Positions 16,301 through 26,500 of a DNA stretch of 32,214 bases are shown here, piece after piece. This DNA comes from 40-80 sp040394775 (GTDB lineage: Bacteria; Bacteroidota; Bacteroidia; Flavobacteriales_D; Crocinitomicaceae), in assembly GCA_040394775.1 (NCBI GenBank), contig JBEBRN010000031.1, positions 1 through 32,214 on the forward strand. The letters run 5' to 3'. The position numbers and the translations under genes were made by a program. Position 1 is the first letter of the stretch. Every line of letters begins with the position of its first letter. The notes beneath the pieces are model-generated. The model had not been told where the DNA came from, ran no database searches, and saw only the letters and a list, made by a program, of their open reading frames with translations.

Positions 16301-18836
16301 TGGTACGGATGACCCCACTAACTTCGAATATATTTCAGGATATGGTAAGATTTTTAATAGTGGAATAGAAGTTATTAATGGAGTGAAATATGGTTGGATT
16401 AAATTTAAAGGCGAAAGTCTGAAGGATGGAGAAGGTGGTGTTTATAGCCCAATTACTAAGGCAGCTATACAATTTGGACGACTATATTTAAACGAATATA
16501 TTAATGATGTGGATGTCAGCCCATCAGGAGATGACACTGAAAATGGGTTACTTGATTTAGCAAATGCTGTTTTGAATAGTATTGCAAGTTTTACAGAGCT
16601 CTTTGTGTCCCCAAATCTCAAAATATGGACATTAATAAGAGGTAGAAAAATCGTGTCAAATAAGTCTTGGATTCGATTGGTTGATCCTACTGAAGCTAAA
16701 ATCGGAGGTGGTCATCGCGTAAAAAGAATATTGATGTATGATAATTGGAATGCAATGACAGGTGAAGATAATTTTACATACGGACAGGAGTATTCTTATA
16801 AGCTTGAAAACGGTAAGTCATCTGGAGTGGCTGAAAATGAACCGATGATTGGAGCGGACGAATCTCCTCTACGACAGCCATATTTCTATAATAATATATA
16901 CCGATTTGCACCCGATAATAATCTTTATACAGATACGAAACCTTTTGAATCACAATTTCCGAGTCCAAATGTGGGATATGAAAGAGTGGTGATTAAGAAT
17001 CTAACACGCCCAGGTGTAGTTAGAACAGCAACAGGAAAAGTAATAAAAGAGTATTATACAGCAAAAGATTTTCCTTTTAGTGTTCATCATACCGATATAG
17101 ATCCTAGGCCTTATAAGAAAACTCCTTTCTTTGGTGAGAGCAAAGATATGATGCATGTTTCTCAAGGTTTTACAATTATCACCAATGATATGCACGGTAA
17201 AGAGAAGAAAAACACGGTTTATGGTGAAAATTCATCTTATCCAATCAGTAGTGTGGAATATATCTATCAAACGGATGACAAAGGTTTGGATAATCAAGTA
17301 AAAATTATAAATCGAGATGGCTCTATAGAGCAACATGAGATAGGAGTACGAAGAGAAGCGGTTGCGGACTTAAGAAAATCTGAAACAGTATCTTCTTCAT
17401 TTAATATTAATATGAATGTTAATGGAGTTTATATATTTGTACCAATTACAATACCTATACCTATACCTAAACGAAATCAATCTAAAATTCTTTTCAAAAG
17501 TGCTACATTAAACAAACAGGTTCAAAAATTCGGTATTCTTAAGAAGACAATTGCACAACAAGATGGAGCTGAAATTCAAACTAACAACCTCGTTTATGAT
17601 GCAAATACAGGCAAGCCATTAATTACGCAAACGATTAATAATTTTACGGATAGCATCTATAATGTCACCTACCCCGCTTATTGGAAATATGAAGAAATGG
17701 GAATGGCATATAAGAATTTAGGAATTTATAAAAAAGGTGTAAATATTAATAATGGAAATCTTATTTGGAATAATGCTTCAGCCACCTTTGTAGAAGGAGA
17801 CGAATTAGCACTGGTCTCAGGTAGTACAAATACAAAAGGTTGGGTAATAAAAGTGGAGCCTGATATGGTGTGGATTATGGATAAGGATGGTACTTGGATT
17901 ACGATGGGTAATGCAACAATGACAATTATTCGCTCAGGTAGAAAGAATAAACAAACCGAACCAATGGCGACATTAACTGCCATGTCTAACCCTATTCCAA
18001 GAATTCAATTTAATAATTATTCTAAAGTATTAAATGCTAGTGCCATTGAATTTTCTCAGGATTGGGATATTACATGTGAATGTTTACCTCCTGGGAAAAA
18101 TGCACACATGGTGAATCCTTATATGTACGGTTTAAAGGGGCATTGGCGTCCGTCAAAGTCATTCACTTATTTAACCAATCGAACACAATCAAATTATAAC
18201 GGAAATACGAATATTAAAGCAGATGGTGTTTTCTCCACTTATACTCCATATTATTTTTTGAATGGTAATCAATGGATGGTAAATCCAGCTAATTGGACAT
18301 TTACTTCTGAAGTGACTCAATTTAGTAGTAATGGTAATCCAATTGAAACGAAAGATGCTATTGGTCGATACAGTTCATCAATTTATAGTTTTAATCATAC
18401 TTTGCAAACATCCGCAGCTGTGAATGCTAGTTTAAGACAACAATTAAATCTTCATTTTGAAGATGATGAATCGAGTTGTGGTTCAGCTGTTGCAGGAATT
18501 ACTCCTTTTACTAAGTCTACAGAATCACACACTGGTAGGAATAGTATTGAAGTGTTGCCAAGTCACCCAGTTGTCATAAAAACAAATGATTTTACTTGTG
18601 GTGATTCGCCAGAATGTAATCTTGATTTAAGATTTGATAATGGCAAATATGTAGTGGATAATAGTAGAGGTGAAATTAATTTTGAATATTCTATAATTTA
18701 TGGAAGTCCTGTGATTGGTATCGATGACAATGAGATAATCATTACGAATACTTCTAGTGAAGATTATGAAGTTCAATTTAAAATTTCGGATGAAAACGGA
18801 TGTCATTTAATGGAGTCAATAACATTTCCACAATAA
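13374..18836 (+). CDS. 1820-residue exported SpvB-like / RHS-associated protein
   Basis: A very large secreted protein of a family common in Bacteroidota. A signal peptide (FFILIFTLNILYI, cut near NAFA) is followed at once by the family opening PTQPEVQSFAPIG, MVNPFTGDFSYNIPLMEI, NINYNAGITMDQEASWVGLGWNLN, which resembles the SpvB-type opening of TcB proteins. Further blocks are ASFIYGAKELMYVTSIESK, GEDNFTYGQEYSYK, ADESPLRQPYFYN, PSPNVGYERVVIKNLTRPG and TGKVIKEYYTAKDFP. Near the end, GHWRPSKSFTYLTNRTQS and KDAIGRYSSSIYSFN are also usual. The usual family tail (YDPLTLRLVAELDE) is missing here and is encoded by the next gene. No T9SS-type C-terminal sorting domain is evident. Function is unknown. 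Confidence 0.8.
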   Translation: MKLKSNKKESNKNFNVRVISWFFILIFTLNILYIPSNAFAGGPTQPEVQSFAPIGMDDMVNPFTGDFSYNIPLMEIEGYPLNINYNAGITMDQEASWVGLGWNLNVGEVVRNLRGIPDDFDGDEIITEKNLKDNKTYSLDFGSSIEIVAFDQLGSIGVNSNTAVSFNNYSGWAVEKGFGLNISSKLSKDGAGRLSAGLSISGSSENGASFRPSASLSVTGEDADARDVSLGGNIGASFNSRSGLQQISYGFSMDDPKIMNSLVAGQASYNFGTTNFSPAVQTSMQTINFSGNFKLGFDAYTVDPTASISISFSKQFIPEDLKISHNPAYGYFNLNKGQENEKALLDFTRDNDGSFTKDTPFLPSTSLTSDIFSVRAQGIGGSFKGFRDDIGYVFDPMTTNTMEANNIGFEAGLPALFKASVDINQSKTYTENSAWNDVTSLIKEGNKFRKNTQKINNFSLIEANDFSVDRDNFFSDKLNNDLAVKFRLSGFYDDIKLGSAESMTNVASNTKMERTSEYPKNVLLQILTIGDLKKGFGINEYRSGLITTEAKDHHIGEMIYLGNDGKRYVFDIPAYNTLQEDVTFAVGSGLNGGGPTALTPNNDYIGVITYPSSAASKDNDFGVDGYYNSRTTPAYAHSFMLSSVLTDDYIDNDSIKGPSKNDFGNYVKFNYMKVGNFGWRNPASKEASFNEGLKSINSDDKASFIYGAKELMYVTSIESKNYIIVFTLSDRADLRSVSDRNGGTNSLMGKRIDRIDKYSRIDYELNGVNATPIQSVHFEYSYNLCPGNPTSQGGAGKLTLDKLYFTYQGSNKMKYSPYEFYYGNNKAYNLKALDRWGTFSKLAGGNAVKDLPLSSPLTNFDFPYTTQNRSLANQYAAAWCMNQIKLPSGGKIVVEYEADDYRYVQNKRANRMFKIVGVEEGLINSSIKLQSVSDDLNKNRRIYFEMLNGYDNIQDYVGDLEGGQLYFRTLTEMRGLGTDDPTNFEYISGYGKIFNSGIEVINGVKYGWIKFKGESLKDGEGGVYSPITKAAIQFGRLYLNEYINDVDVSPSGDDTENGLLDLANAVLNSIASFTELFVSPNLKIWTLIRGRKIVSNKSWIRLVDPTEAKIGGGHRVKRILMYDNWNAMTGEDNFTYGQEYSYKLENGKSSGVAENEPMIGADESPLRQPYFYNNIYRFAPDNNLYTDTKPFESQFPSPNVGYERVVIKNLTRPGVVRTATGKVIKEYYTAKDFPFSVHHTDIDPRPYKKTPFFGESKDMMHVSQGFTIITNDMHGKEKKNTVYGENSSYPISSVEYIYQTDDKGLDNQVKIINRDGSIEQHEIGVRREAVADLRKSETVSSSFNINMNVNGVYIFVPITIPIPIPKRNQSKILFKSATLNKQVQKFGILKKTIAQQDGAEIQTNNLVYDANTGKPLITQTINNFTDSIYNVTYPAYWKYEEMGMAYKNLGIYKKGVNINNGNLIWNNASATFVEGDELALVSGSTNTKGWVIKVEPDMVWIMDKDGTWITMGNATMTIIRSGRKNKQTEPMATLTAMSNPIPRIQFNNYSKVLNASAIEFSQDWDITCECLPPGKNAHMVNPYMYGLKGHWRPSKSFTYLTNRTQSNYNGNTNIKADGVFSTYTPYYFLNGNQWMVNPANWTFTSEVTQFSSNGNPIETKDAIGRYSSSIYSFNHTLQTSAAVNASLRQQLNLHFEDDESSCGSAVAGITPFTKSTESHTGRNSIEVLPSHPVVIKTNDFTCGDSPECNLDLRFDNGKYVVDNSRGEINFEYSIIYGSPVIGIDDNEIIITNTSSEDYEVQFKISDENGCHLMESITFPQ

Positions 18837-18856
18837 AAATGATTAAAACTTTAAAT

Positions 18857-19825
18857 ATGAAAAGGCTTATAAACTTGATGGTAATTTTCACTTTCTCATT
18901 CCCTTTATGGAGTCAACAATGTGAAGATGCGATAAATATAAATAGTTCAGAAAAGACTATTCCACCAGCAATATTTTGTGAAAGCGATACCATTTCGTAT
19001 TTTACATATATTTTTTGTGACTCAATCTTAAAAAATAATAGTGTTAACATCAATTTTGTATCTTTTAAAGAGAATGGAATTGGAGATGGTTTTACTGTTA
19101 AAGTATTTGGTCCTTTTAATAGTTTAGAAGAGGGATGTATTCAATTAGCTTCGAGTTCTTCAAGTGATAATCCTTCTTATGAAAATTCGCAAGGATTGGA
19201 GAATGTGACTTTAAATGCACAAGGCTGGACAGTCAATCAGTTTTATATTTTTAAAGTAGTATTTAAATCGTGCTTTAATGGAATTCGAATTAATAAAACG
19301 GTGGATGAACCGCGGTCGCCAACTCCGCCATCCATTGGAAGTGGTGAGTATTGTCAAGAATGTTTACCTCATTTCTCACCTCCCGTAGGAAAGTACATTG
19401 TTACCGCTTGGGTCAAAGAGAAAAATACCTCAGTTTATACAGTAAATTATGTGAATTCAAAAATTGAAATTTATAATGGAGGTTCTTTAATTGATCAATT
19501 TTTTCCAATAGGAAGTATTATTGATGGATGGCAAAAAATAGAAGGAGTTTTTGATTTAACAGGCTATATTAATCTTGAAATAAAACTTTTGACTACAGGA
19601 AGTGAAGCTTCTTATTTTGACGATATTCGAATTCAACCCTTTAACAGCTCTATGATTACTTATGTTTATGACCCACTTACTCTAAGACTAGTTGCAGAAT
19701 TAGATGAACGTAATTATGCTAAGCTATACGAATACGATGAAGAAGGGAAATTAATTCGTATTAAAAAAGAAACCGAAAAGGGTATTATGACCATTCAAGA
19801 AACACGTGAAAACTCCTCTAAGTAA
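18857..19825 (+). CDS. Exported protein carrying the C-terminal tail of the SpvB/RHS family
   Basis: About 322 residues from the ATG at 18857, which gives a good signal peptide (MKRLINLMVIFTFSFPLWSQQ); ATGs at 18839 and 18800 are in frame but less fitting. The first 170 residues are unfamiliar and contain several cysteines. From ECLPHFSPPVGKYIVTAWVKE on, the sequence matches a carbohydrate-binding-like beta-sandwich (IIDGWQKIEGVF, ASYFDDIRIQPF), and the last 52 residues contain YDPLTLRLVAELDERNYA and YEYDEEGKLIRIKKE. As I recall the family, these blocks normally close the large protein encoded just upstream. Here they are on a separate exported chain, so the two products probably associate. 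The stop codon shares one base with the next start (TAATG). Confidence 0.72.
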   Translation: MKRLINLMVIFTFSFPLWSQQCEDAININSSEKTIPPAIFCESDTISYFTYIFCDSILKNNSVNINFVSFKENGIGDGFTVKVFGPFNSLEEGCIQLASSSSSDNPSYENSQGLENVTLNAQGWTVNQFYIFKVVFKSCFNGIRINKTVDEPRSPTPPSIGSGEYCQECLPHFSPPVGKYIVTAWVKEKNTSVYTVNYVNSKIEIYNGGSLIDQFFPIGSIIDGWQKIEGVFDLTGYINLEIKLLTTGSEASYFDDIRIQPFNSSMITYVYDPLTLRLVAELDERNYAKLYEYDEEGKLIRIKKETEKGIMTIQETRENSSK

Positions 19826-20544
19826 TGCAAATATTCTGTAAACAAATTGTAATAATATGGAGCTTTATTTTTACTGCTCACGTGTGTCTGTCTCAAGAAT
19901 CTACAAAAGCCGATTTTAAAAATTTAGTGAATGATTTCAAAGAGCTCATGAAAGGTGAAAATTATGATTTGATGCTTCACCAAAACACGTATTTATATGA
20001 TTTAAATAAACCTATGGAGACGAGTTGGCAACACTTTGTGAAAAATGGAAGTGACTTTTATTATCAAACTACAGGAATAGCAATGGTTAGTTTCCCAGAT
20101 TGTCGAATTGTAGTGGATAGTGTGGAAAAAATAATATATCTGACAGATGTTGCTGAGAAAGTTCAATCCATGAATTTTCTTTTTGAGGATAGTATATTAA
20201 ATATTGTCAATATTGAAAAGAAAGAATTGAAAGATAGATTGGTTTTCAACATCAATATGTTTAGATTAAATATGGGAATAGAATCTGTGCAGTATCATTT
20301 TGATAAGGTATCAAAAAAACTAATAAGTGTAATAATTTACCATATGGAAGGTGAATATTACGAAGATGAAAGCCATATTAATGAAAAGCAATCTCCAGTA
20401 CAAGAAGTTGTTATCGATAAACTGGTGACAGATAAGACACCAATTCCTTTGAAGGATGTATTTATATTAAAAAAGAAGAATGAATATATAGTTGCACCAA
20501 GCTATAGTAACTATAAATTAGAAGATATCAGACATAAAAAATAA
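19825..20544 (+). CDS. Small exported protein, LolA-like pattern, unknown function
   Basis: A 239-residue protein, not firmly recognised. A signal peptide (IVIIWSFIFTAHVCL, cut near LSQ) precedes a mature domain whose order of segments (HFVKNGSDFYYQTTGIAMVSF, CRIVVDSVEKIIYLTDVAEKV, LSVI-like LISVIIYHMEGEYY) recalls the half-barrel of LolA-type proteins, where short strands alternate with 'fyyq' and 'iyl' patterns. This comparison is weak. The start overlaps the previous stop by one base and the giant gene starts 5 bases after the stop, so it belongs to the same operon. A periplasmic chaperone or carrier for the neighbouring giant proteins is a reasonable guess, not more. Confidence 0.55.
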   Translation: MQIFCKQIVIIWSFIFTAHVCLSQESTKADFKNLVNDFKELMKGENYDLMLHQNTYLYDLNKPMETSWQHFVKNGSDFYYQTTGIAMVSFPDCRIVVDSVEKIIYLTDVAEKVQSMNFLFEDSILNIVNIEKKELKDRLVFNINMFRLNMGIESVQYHFDKVSKKLISVIIYHMEGEYYEDESHINEKQSPVQEVVIDKLVTDKTPIPLKDVFILKKKNEYIVAPSYSNYKLEDIRHKK

Positions 20545-20549
20545 AGATT

Positions 20550-23500
20550 ATGAAAAAACTTGGATATATACTTTTGTTAATCAGTTTGATTGCAAGTGAG
20601 CGTGCCTTTGCGGGTCTTTATAATTTCACAAGTCGTATTTCAACGGTAGATTCTGCTGTAACCATTGGGTCCTCTTATGCAGAAGCAACAGTCTCTTCTA
20701 ATTTAATGGGGAGTAGCTATACGGCTAAACGCTTTGGTTACATTACCTTTGGTGTGGATCAGCATTCTAAGACATACTTCAATGCAATGGATGTTGAGAT
20801 TACTATTCACATTGAAAAATGGTTAGGGAGTACTTATTTAGGTGATTCGATAGCTACGATGAAGTTATATTATGATCCGTTAGCAACATCGGAGAAGGAT
20901 GGACAATCTATTTATTTGGAAAATATGGATAGCTATCATGTGACCATTCAGCAAATAAAATTGAATGGCACTATAGTAAATGTTCTTCCAAGCAATCTTC
21001 TATTAGATATGAATCTATATTTAGAAAATTACTTTACTTTTTCCTCTGCAGGTACAGCAATTCCTATTAGTTCGAGCACTACTATTGATGTAGATTGTGA
21101 TGGCGTTCCTGATCTTTTACGTGTCTATTGGCCGATGCAACAAGGTGCCGAAGAATATCAATTCGAATGGAGTTTTATCAATGATTATGGTACTACTACT
21201 TCTACATATATTTCCTCTTCTCAACTTAATGTCGACTTCAAAAATAACTCGACTAGAATAAGTACCTTTCAAAATTACTTTGATATCAGTTTAATTTATG
21301 ATCATGGTTATATCGCCTATCGTGTTAGGGGTTTAGGAAGAGATGTGAGTGGTGGGGGAGCAAATCTGGATAAAATTATTTATGGAGTTTGGTCGGCATC
21401 AGATGTTAGTACCGTAGATGTTCTTCCCTCCTTATCTTCTTATCATAATACGTATGCTTATGAAAAGAGTATCAATTGGCAATACACGGCAAGCTTTGCT
21501 GAAGAAGGCAAACATAAGGAAGTAATTTCATTTGCCGATGGGACATTGCGAAATCGTCAAATGGTAACACGGATTAATTCCGATGGAAATATTATTGTAG
21601 GTGAAACTGTATATGATCATCAAGGACGTCCTGCGGTTCAAATTCTTCCTGCTCCAGTGCAACCTACACCTTGTTCAGGTTCGGAGGCAGCAAGTTTGAA
21701 GTATTACCCCGATTTTAATGTTTCGGCTACGGATCATGAAAAATTCGCAGCGAAGCATTTTGATTTAGGTGATTCGATTACGAATACTTGTATTTCATCA
21801 GGCGATATGTTAAGTACCGAAAGCGGTGCTTCACAATACTATTCTGCTGATAATTGGGATCAATCTGGTATAAACGCCTATATTCCAGATGCAGGAAAAC
21901 TGCCTTATACACGTACCGAATTTACAGATGACAACACGGGACGTATACGCCGTCAGAGTGGAGTAGGTGAGGATTATCAATTGGATGGAGGAAAAGAAAC
22001 AAAATACTATTATGGTGCAGCAGATGAAATTCCTCTAAAAAGATTATTTGGAAACGAAGTTGGATATAATATTTATTATCAGAAGAAAATGGTTATAGAC
22101 CCTAATGGACAGGTTTCCGTTAGTTATTCGGATAATTTGGATAGAACAATCGCCACGGCATTGGCTGGTGATGCGCCTCCTAATTTATTACCGCTTGCAA
22201 GTTCAACAGCGGAGGGTGATAGCATTGAAACAGAGTTATTTGTAAAAGATATCATTACAGGTGAGAATTTAGCCAATAAGTTAAACACCGAAGGGAATGC
22301 TCAGGAGTTCTACCAGACTTTCCTAGTTCCTGCTGCTGGTTATTATACCTTCGATTATAATTTGTCTTTTTCTAATTTCACCGATAGCTGTCTGGTTGAT
22401 GGAGTTTGCTTTGACTGTATTTATGATTTTACGATGCGCATAGAGGATGAGTGTGGGGGTAACTTACTAGATGGGATGAACCTTGCTCGAAAAATGGGTC
22501 ATTTTGAGATAGATACAGCGGATAATTTAATTCTTCATACAGCGTGTATGGGTATTGATTCTACCTTAAATGAGCATTTCACGCTTTATTTAACGGTAGG
22601 AAGTTATAAGTTAAGTAAAATTCTTAAAGTAAATGAAGAGGCGAAATATGCCTATCTTGAGAAGTACTTAGATACCAATAATAATCATTGTATTAAAACC
22701 ATTGGTGACTTTATAGATGAATATACAGCGGGTATTAATTACGAAAATTGCTATGATGATATTGATTGTGATTCTTGTTTAATCTTATTAGGGCCATTAG
22801 AAAGTTATGCTGGTACAGTAGAAGAATATTATGCAAAACAGGCGGAATGTAAATCACTTTGTCAAGAATTCTCTTACTGCGATGTAATAAGAGAAATGAT
22901 GCTCGCTGACATGAGAATAGGTGGACAATATGCTGAGTACGATAATGTGAATGGACAGGTTAGTGTATCATCCTATAAGTTATCGATACTAAATACAGCC
23001 AATAAATTTCCAAAAAGCGATGCTGACTGGAAACATCCGACAATAAAAATAGGTAATAATTGGATAAGCGGTTACTATGAACAAGACTCTGTTACACGCT
23101 CAAGGGTAGAACTTCAAGTTACACTTTCTGGTAATACAATTGTAAGCTCGATTCCCGAGGTGGATGACTTAAACGCGATAATAGTAGACCCTAATGGAAC
23201 TACTGTTCGATATTACATATTCCCTGAAAACTTAAAATACGTAAACGATTTTATTCAGGTCTATACTTCTAATGATTCATGGGCATCAAGTTTATTGTTC
23301 TATCATCCAGAATTTGGAATGTATAGAAGTTGTATTGATTATAAGACTTCGATTCAAAATGGAGATGAGTTTACCAGTGAGAGTTTCGATATGCTTTTGC
23401 TTAAAACAGATACTTGGCAAAAAGCAATTGATCGTGGCTTTATTAAAAGCAATTATGCTACTTTTTCTGACCCCAACGATAGGGTAGAGAACTGGTTTAT

Positions 23501-26500
23501 GTCCTCTCCGACTCATCCATGGGATCCTTTTGTAGTATATGGTATGAATAGTAGTAGCCCAAATCTATTTTCTAGTTATGGCGATTCTTTAAGAGATAAA
23601 TTCAACATATATATTGATACATTGGGGAAAACGCTATCTACTGTAGAGTTAGCAACAGCACTTATACGTTGTCCTGGATATCTTAATGTTGCTACGGTTT
23701 TGCCTTGTATTAATGATTTTGGGGCAGATATTTTACCTAATACTTCCCCTGAAAATATCGCTTACAATGATTCTATTCGCAATCAGGAATGGATTGGTTT
23801 ACGTCAACTTTATTGGAGCATGAAAAATCAGTTTATGATCCGCCAAGCAAAATACAAATCGATAAATGCTACCGATACCGAGTATTTAGGGTTCAATGGT
23901 TGTATTGGAAACACTAACTTTGATAATTCGGACTATGATTTTGTATCGTTATCTGATATGACAAATCAACCCTGTAAAGCGGCAACTGCAATACTATATA
24001 AAACAAAACAGTTACGTTTTGGAGAAGCTGGAGATTATATGGATATAAGTGGAATGCCAGGTTCTGTTAATCAAGATTTTTATTTACAAACGGGTAGCTG
24101 CCCGAAGACAATAGCGGAGCAACAACTCTTGATGGATATTTTTTCGCATGGTTCATTTACCACTACACAATCTAATATAAATATTTATCCCTCTTTTTCC
24201 GGTTATTTTTTAGGTATCAAAGAGTATAATTATACAGGTCCAATTCCACAGGCGGATTATCAAGTGATCTCTTCTACAAGTTCTGGAATTTCAGCTATAA
24301 TATCTACTTCAATGGAAGTGTTAGATGAAATTAATATTCAGAAGTTCCCAGTCGCAACTTTCGATTGGACAGATATTACGGAAATAGTTCAACTGAAACC
24401 TAGTTATCTTTGGAATATAAATGGGCAAGTAGGGTACGGTTTTAAATTATATATTAAACGGGATAATGGTTCAGGTATAGTGATTGACTCTCTTAAAGGA
24501 AGAACAACGGTTAATATTAAAAGCTGTGAGTTTGAACCACAATGTGAAAAGAATGACTTTGTAGTAAGCATGCAAAACTTATTAATGAAACTATCTACGA
24601 CTGGTGATTTGTTAAGTACAACACCTTTGCAAATAGTAGGGGGAATTAACCATGATTACGACAGTTATGTGAATGCACTGGTTCGTCAGAAAATGGGTAA
24701 CATTAATGCGAGCACTGCCTACTGGCAACTGGATGCTCCAGGTGGATATTATACTTTGAAAGAATCACCGAGCTCGACCTCTTATATTGCTTTAAGAGTT
24801 CTTTATTCACTTCCATCTAGTTATGTGCCTACGGGATTATTTGTTTTAGGTCAAATTAATTTAAAAGGTGATCATTATTTTACTGTTGATGTTTTAAATC
24901 CGACCACGTTACAAAAAGAGGCGGAGTATTATTGTCTATTTACCTATCATGATGCTCTGGGTGGAGATACGCCGATAAATGTAGGAAGATGTACGGATAT
25001 TTCACTTGTTGGGGTCAATTGTGATAGCGATGCTGCCTTGAATTATCGAGATTTAAATACATTGCTGAAAAAACAGATAACAGATCAAGGTTTTACTACC
25101 AGTGGACTTGATTTATTTGCAGGTGGTCAATTAGATGGAACAGGAGAATGTATCTTAGACTATACACAATCAACCAATAATTCGATAATTAGTATTGATA
25201 CGATATCGCAAAAAGGAGCAGATAGTCTACGTTATAATATGCTGATTAATAGTGGTGTAAAATGTCCTTTATTACTTCAATATGATGTTTTACCAGGAAA
25301 ATTCTTTAATTCAGATTCAATTATTGAAGTAGAGAATTTAATTCCAACGGGAAATATGCAATTCAATGGAAGTTACCACGAGTTTCTTATTCCATTTATA
25401 ATGTCTAATAATGGCGTAATGGTATATGATACTATTCATGGTTCGACCACCTGTTTAGATATCATGATTTGCGAATCTTGTTTGGATACAATTTACAATG
25501 ATGATGGCTTTTGTGAGGATAAGTATGTAGCTTATTTAGCAAAATATTCCACTTATATTAATAGTAATCCGCAAGATGACTGTGGTGATTTCGAGTCTTT
25601 ATTACCTGTTTTAACACTCTCCGAATTTAGCGACCGTAATTTATGTTGTTCGGACAATTTTAATCAATATTGGAAGTTGGTTCGTCAGGGTGCTTGCCGT
25701 CAAGATGTGGATTCGGTTTTTGCAAATTGCGGAATTAGCGATACTACTATGAGTGATTGTGGACAGGCGTTTTATGAATATGTAAATGCAATAGCACAAG
25801 TTAATTCTAGTCCTTGGGGTATTCTAAACTCATCACTTCATACTGAATTTAATAATTTCAACGACTTTATTGATTCCGGATATTGTTTTTGTGTGGCACC
25901 ATATGTTGCTTATTTACAAAGTTATATTACAGCACCTTCGAACGCTAGTTTGGATGCTCCTGAGAACTTAAGTGATTTTTGTCCAGGTGGATTATTTGTA
26001 GGTGATGATACCTGTACGATAGCTTATAAAGCATATATTAAAACCTATTATAACTTTGCAAATTACACCCAAAATAATTCTACATGTTCTAATTTTAATG
26101 CGAGCCTTCCTCTTTTAAGTTTTCAGGAGTTTACAGATCGTGGAATTTGTTGTGATATTGACAATTTTCTTGTTTTTGCAGGGTGGATGAATATACAATT
26201 AGACACGACATCTTGTCCTACTTCTCAAGTCCCTATTTATGAGACATGCGAGCGTGATTTTTCCTCTAGTTCCTTATGTGTCAATAATTATAGTAAATAT
26301 GTGAATGCGGTCTTAGCCTACAATTCCTCTGCATGGAGGGTAGCCAATGATATTGATGGGCTTACACTCAGTTCGTATGATCAAATTCAATTTAAAGATC
26401 AATGTTTCTGTATAGGTATTTATGCCGATAAATTACAAGAGTATATTGATGCTTTATCAACAGCTTCTTTACCCTATCCGCCCCAACTTAAAGATTTCAT

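Noticed and set aside
23272..23516. Overlapping short frames on both strands
   Set aside because: Both are shadows of the giant gene. The main frame reads well here (for example LLFYHPEFGMYRSCID).
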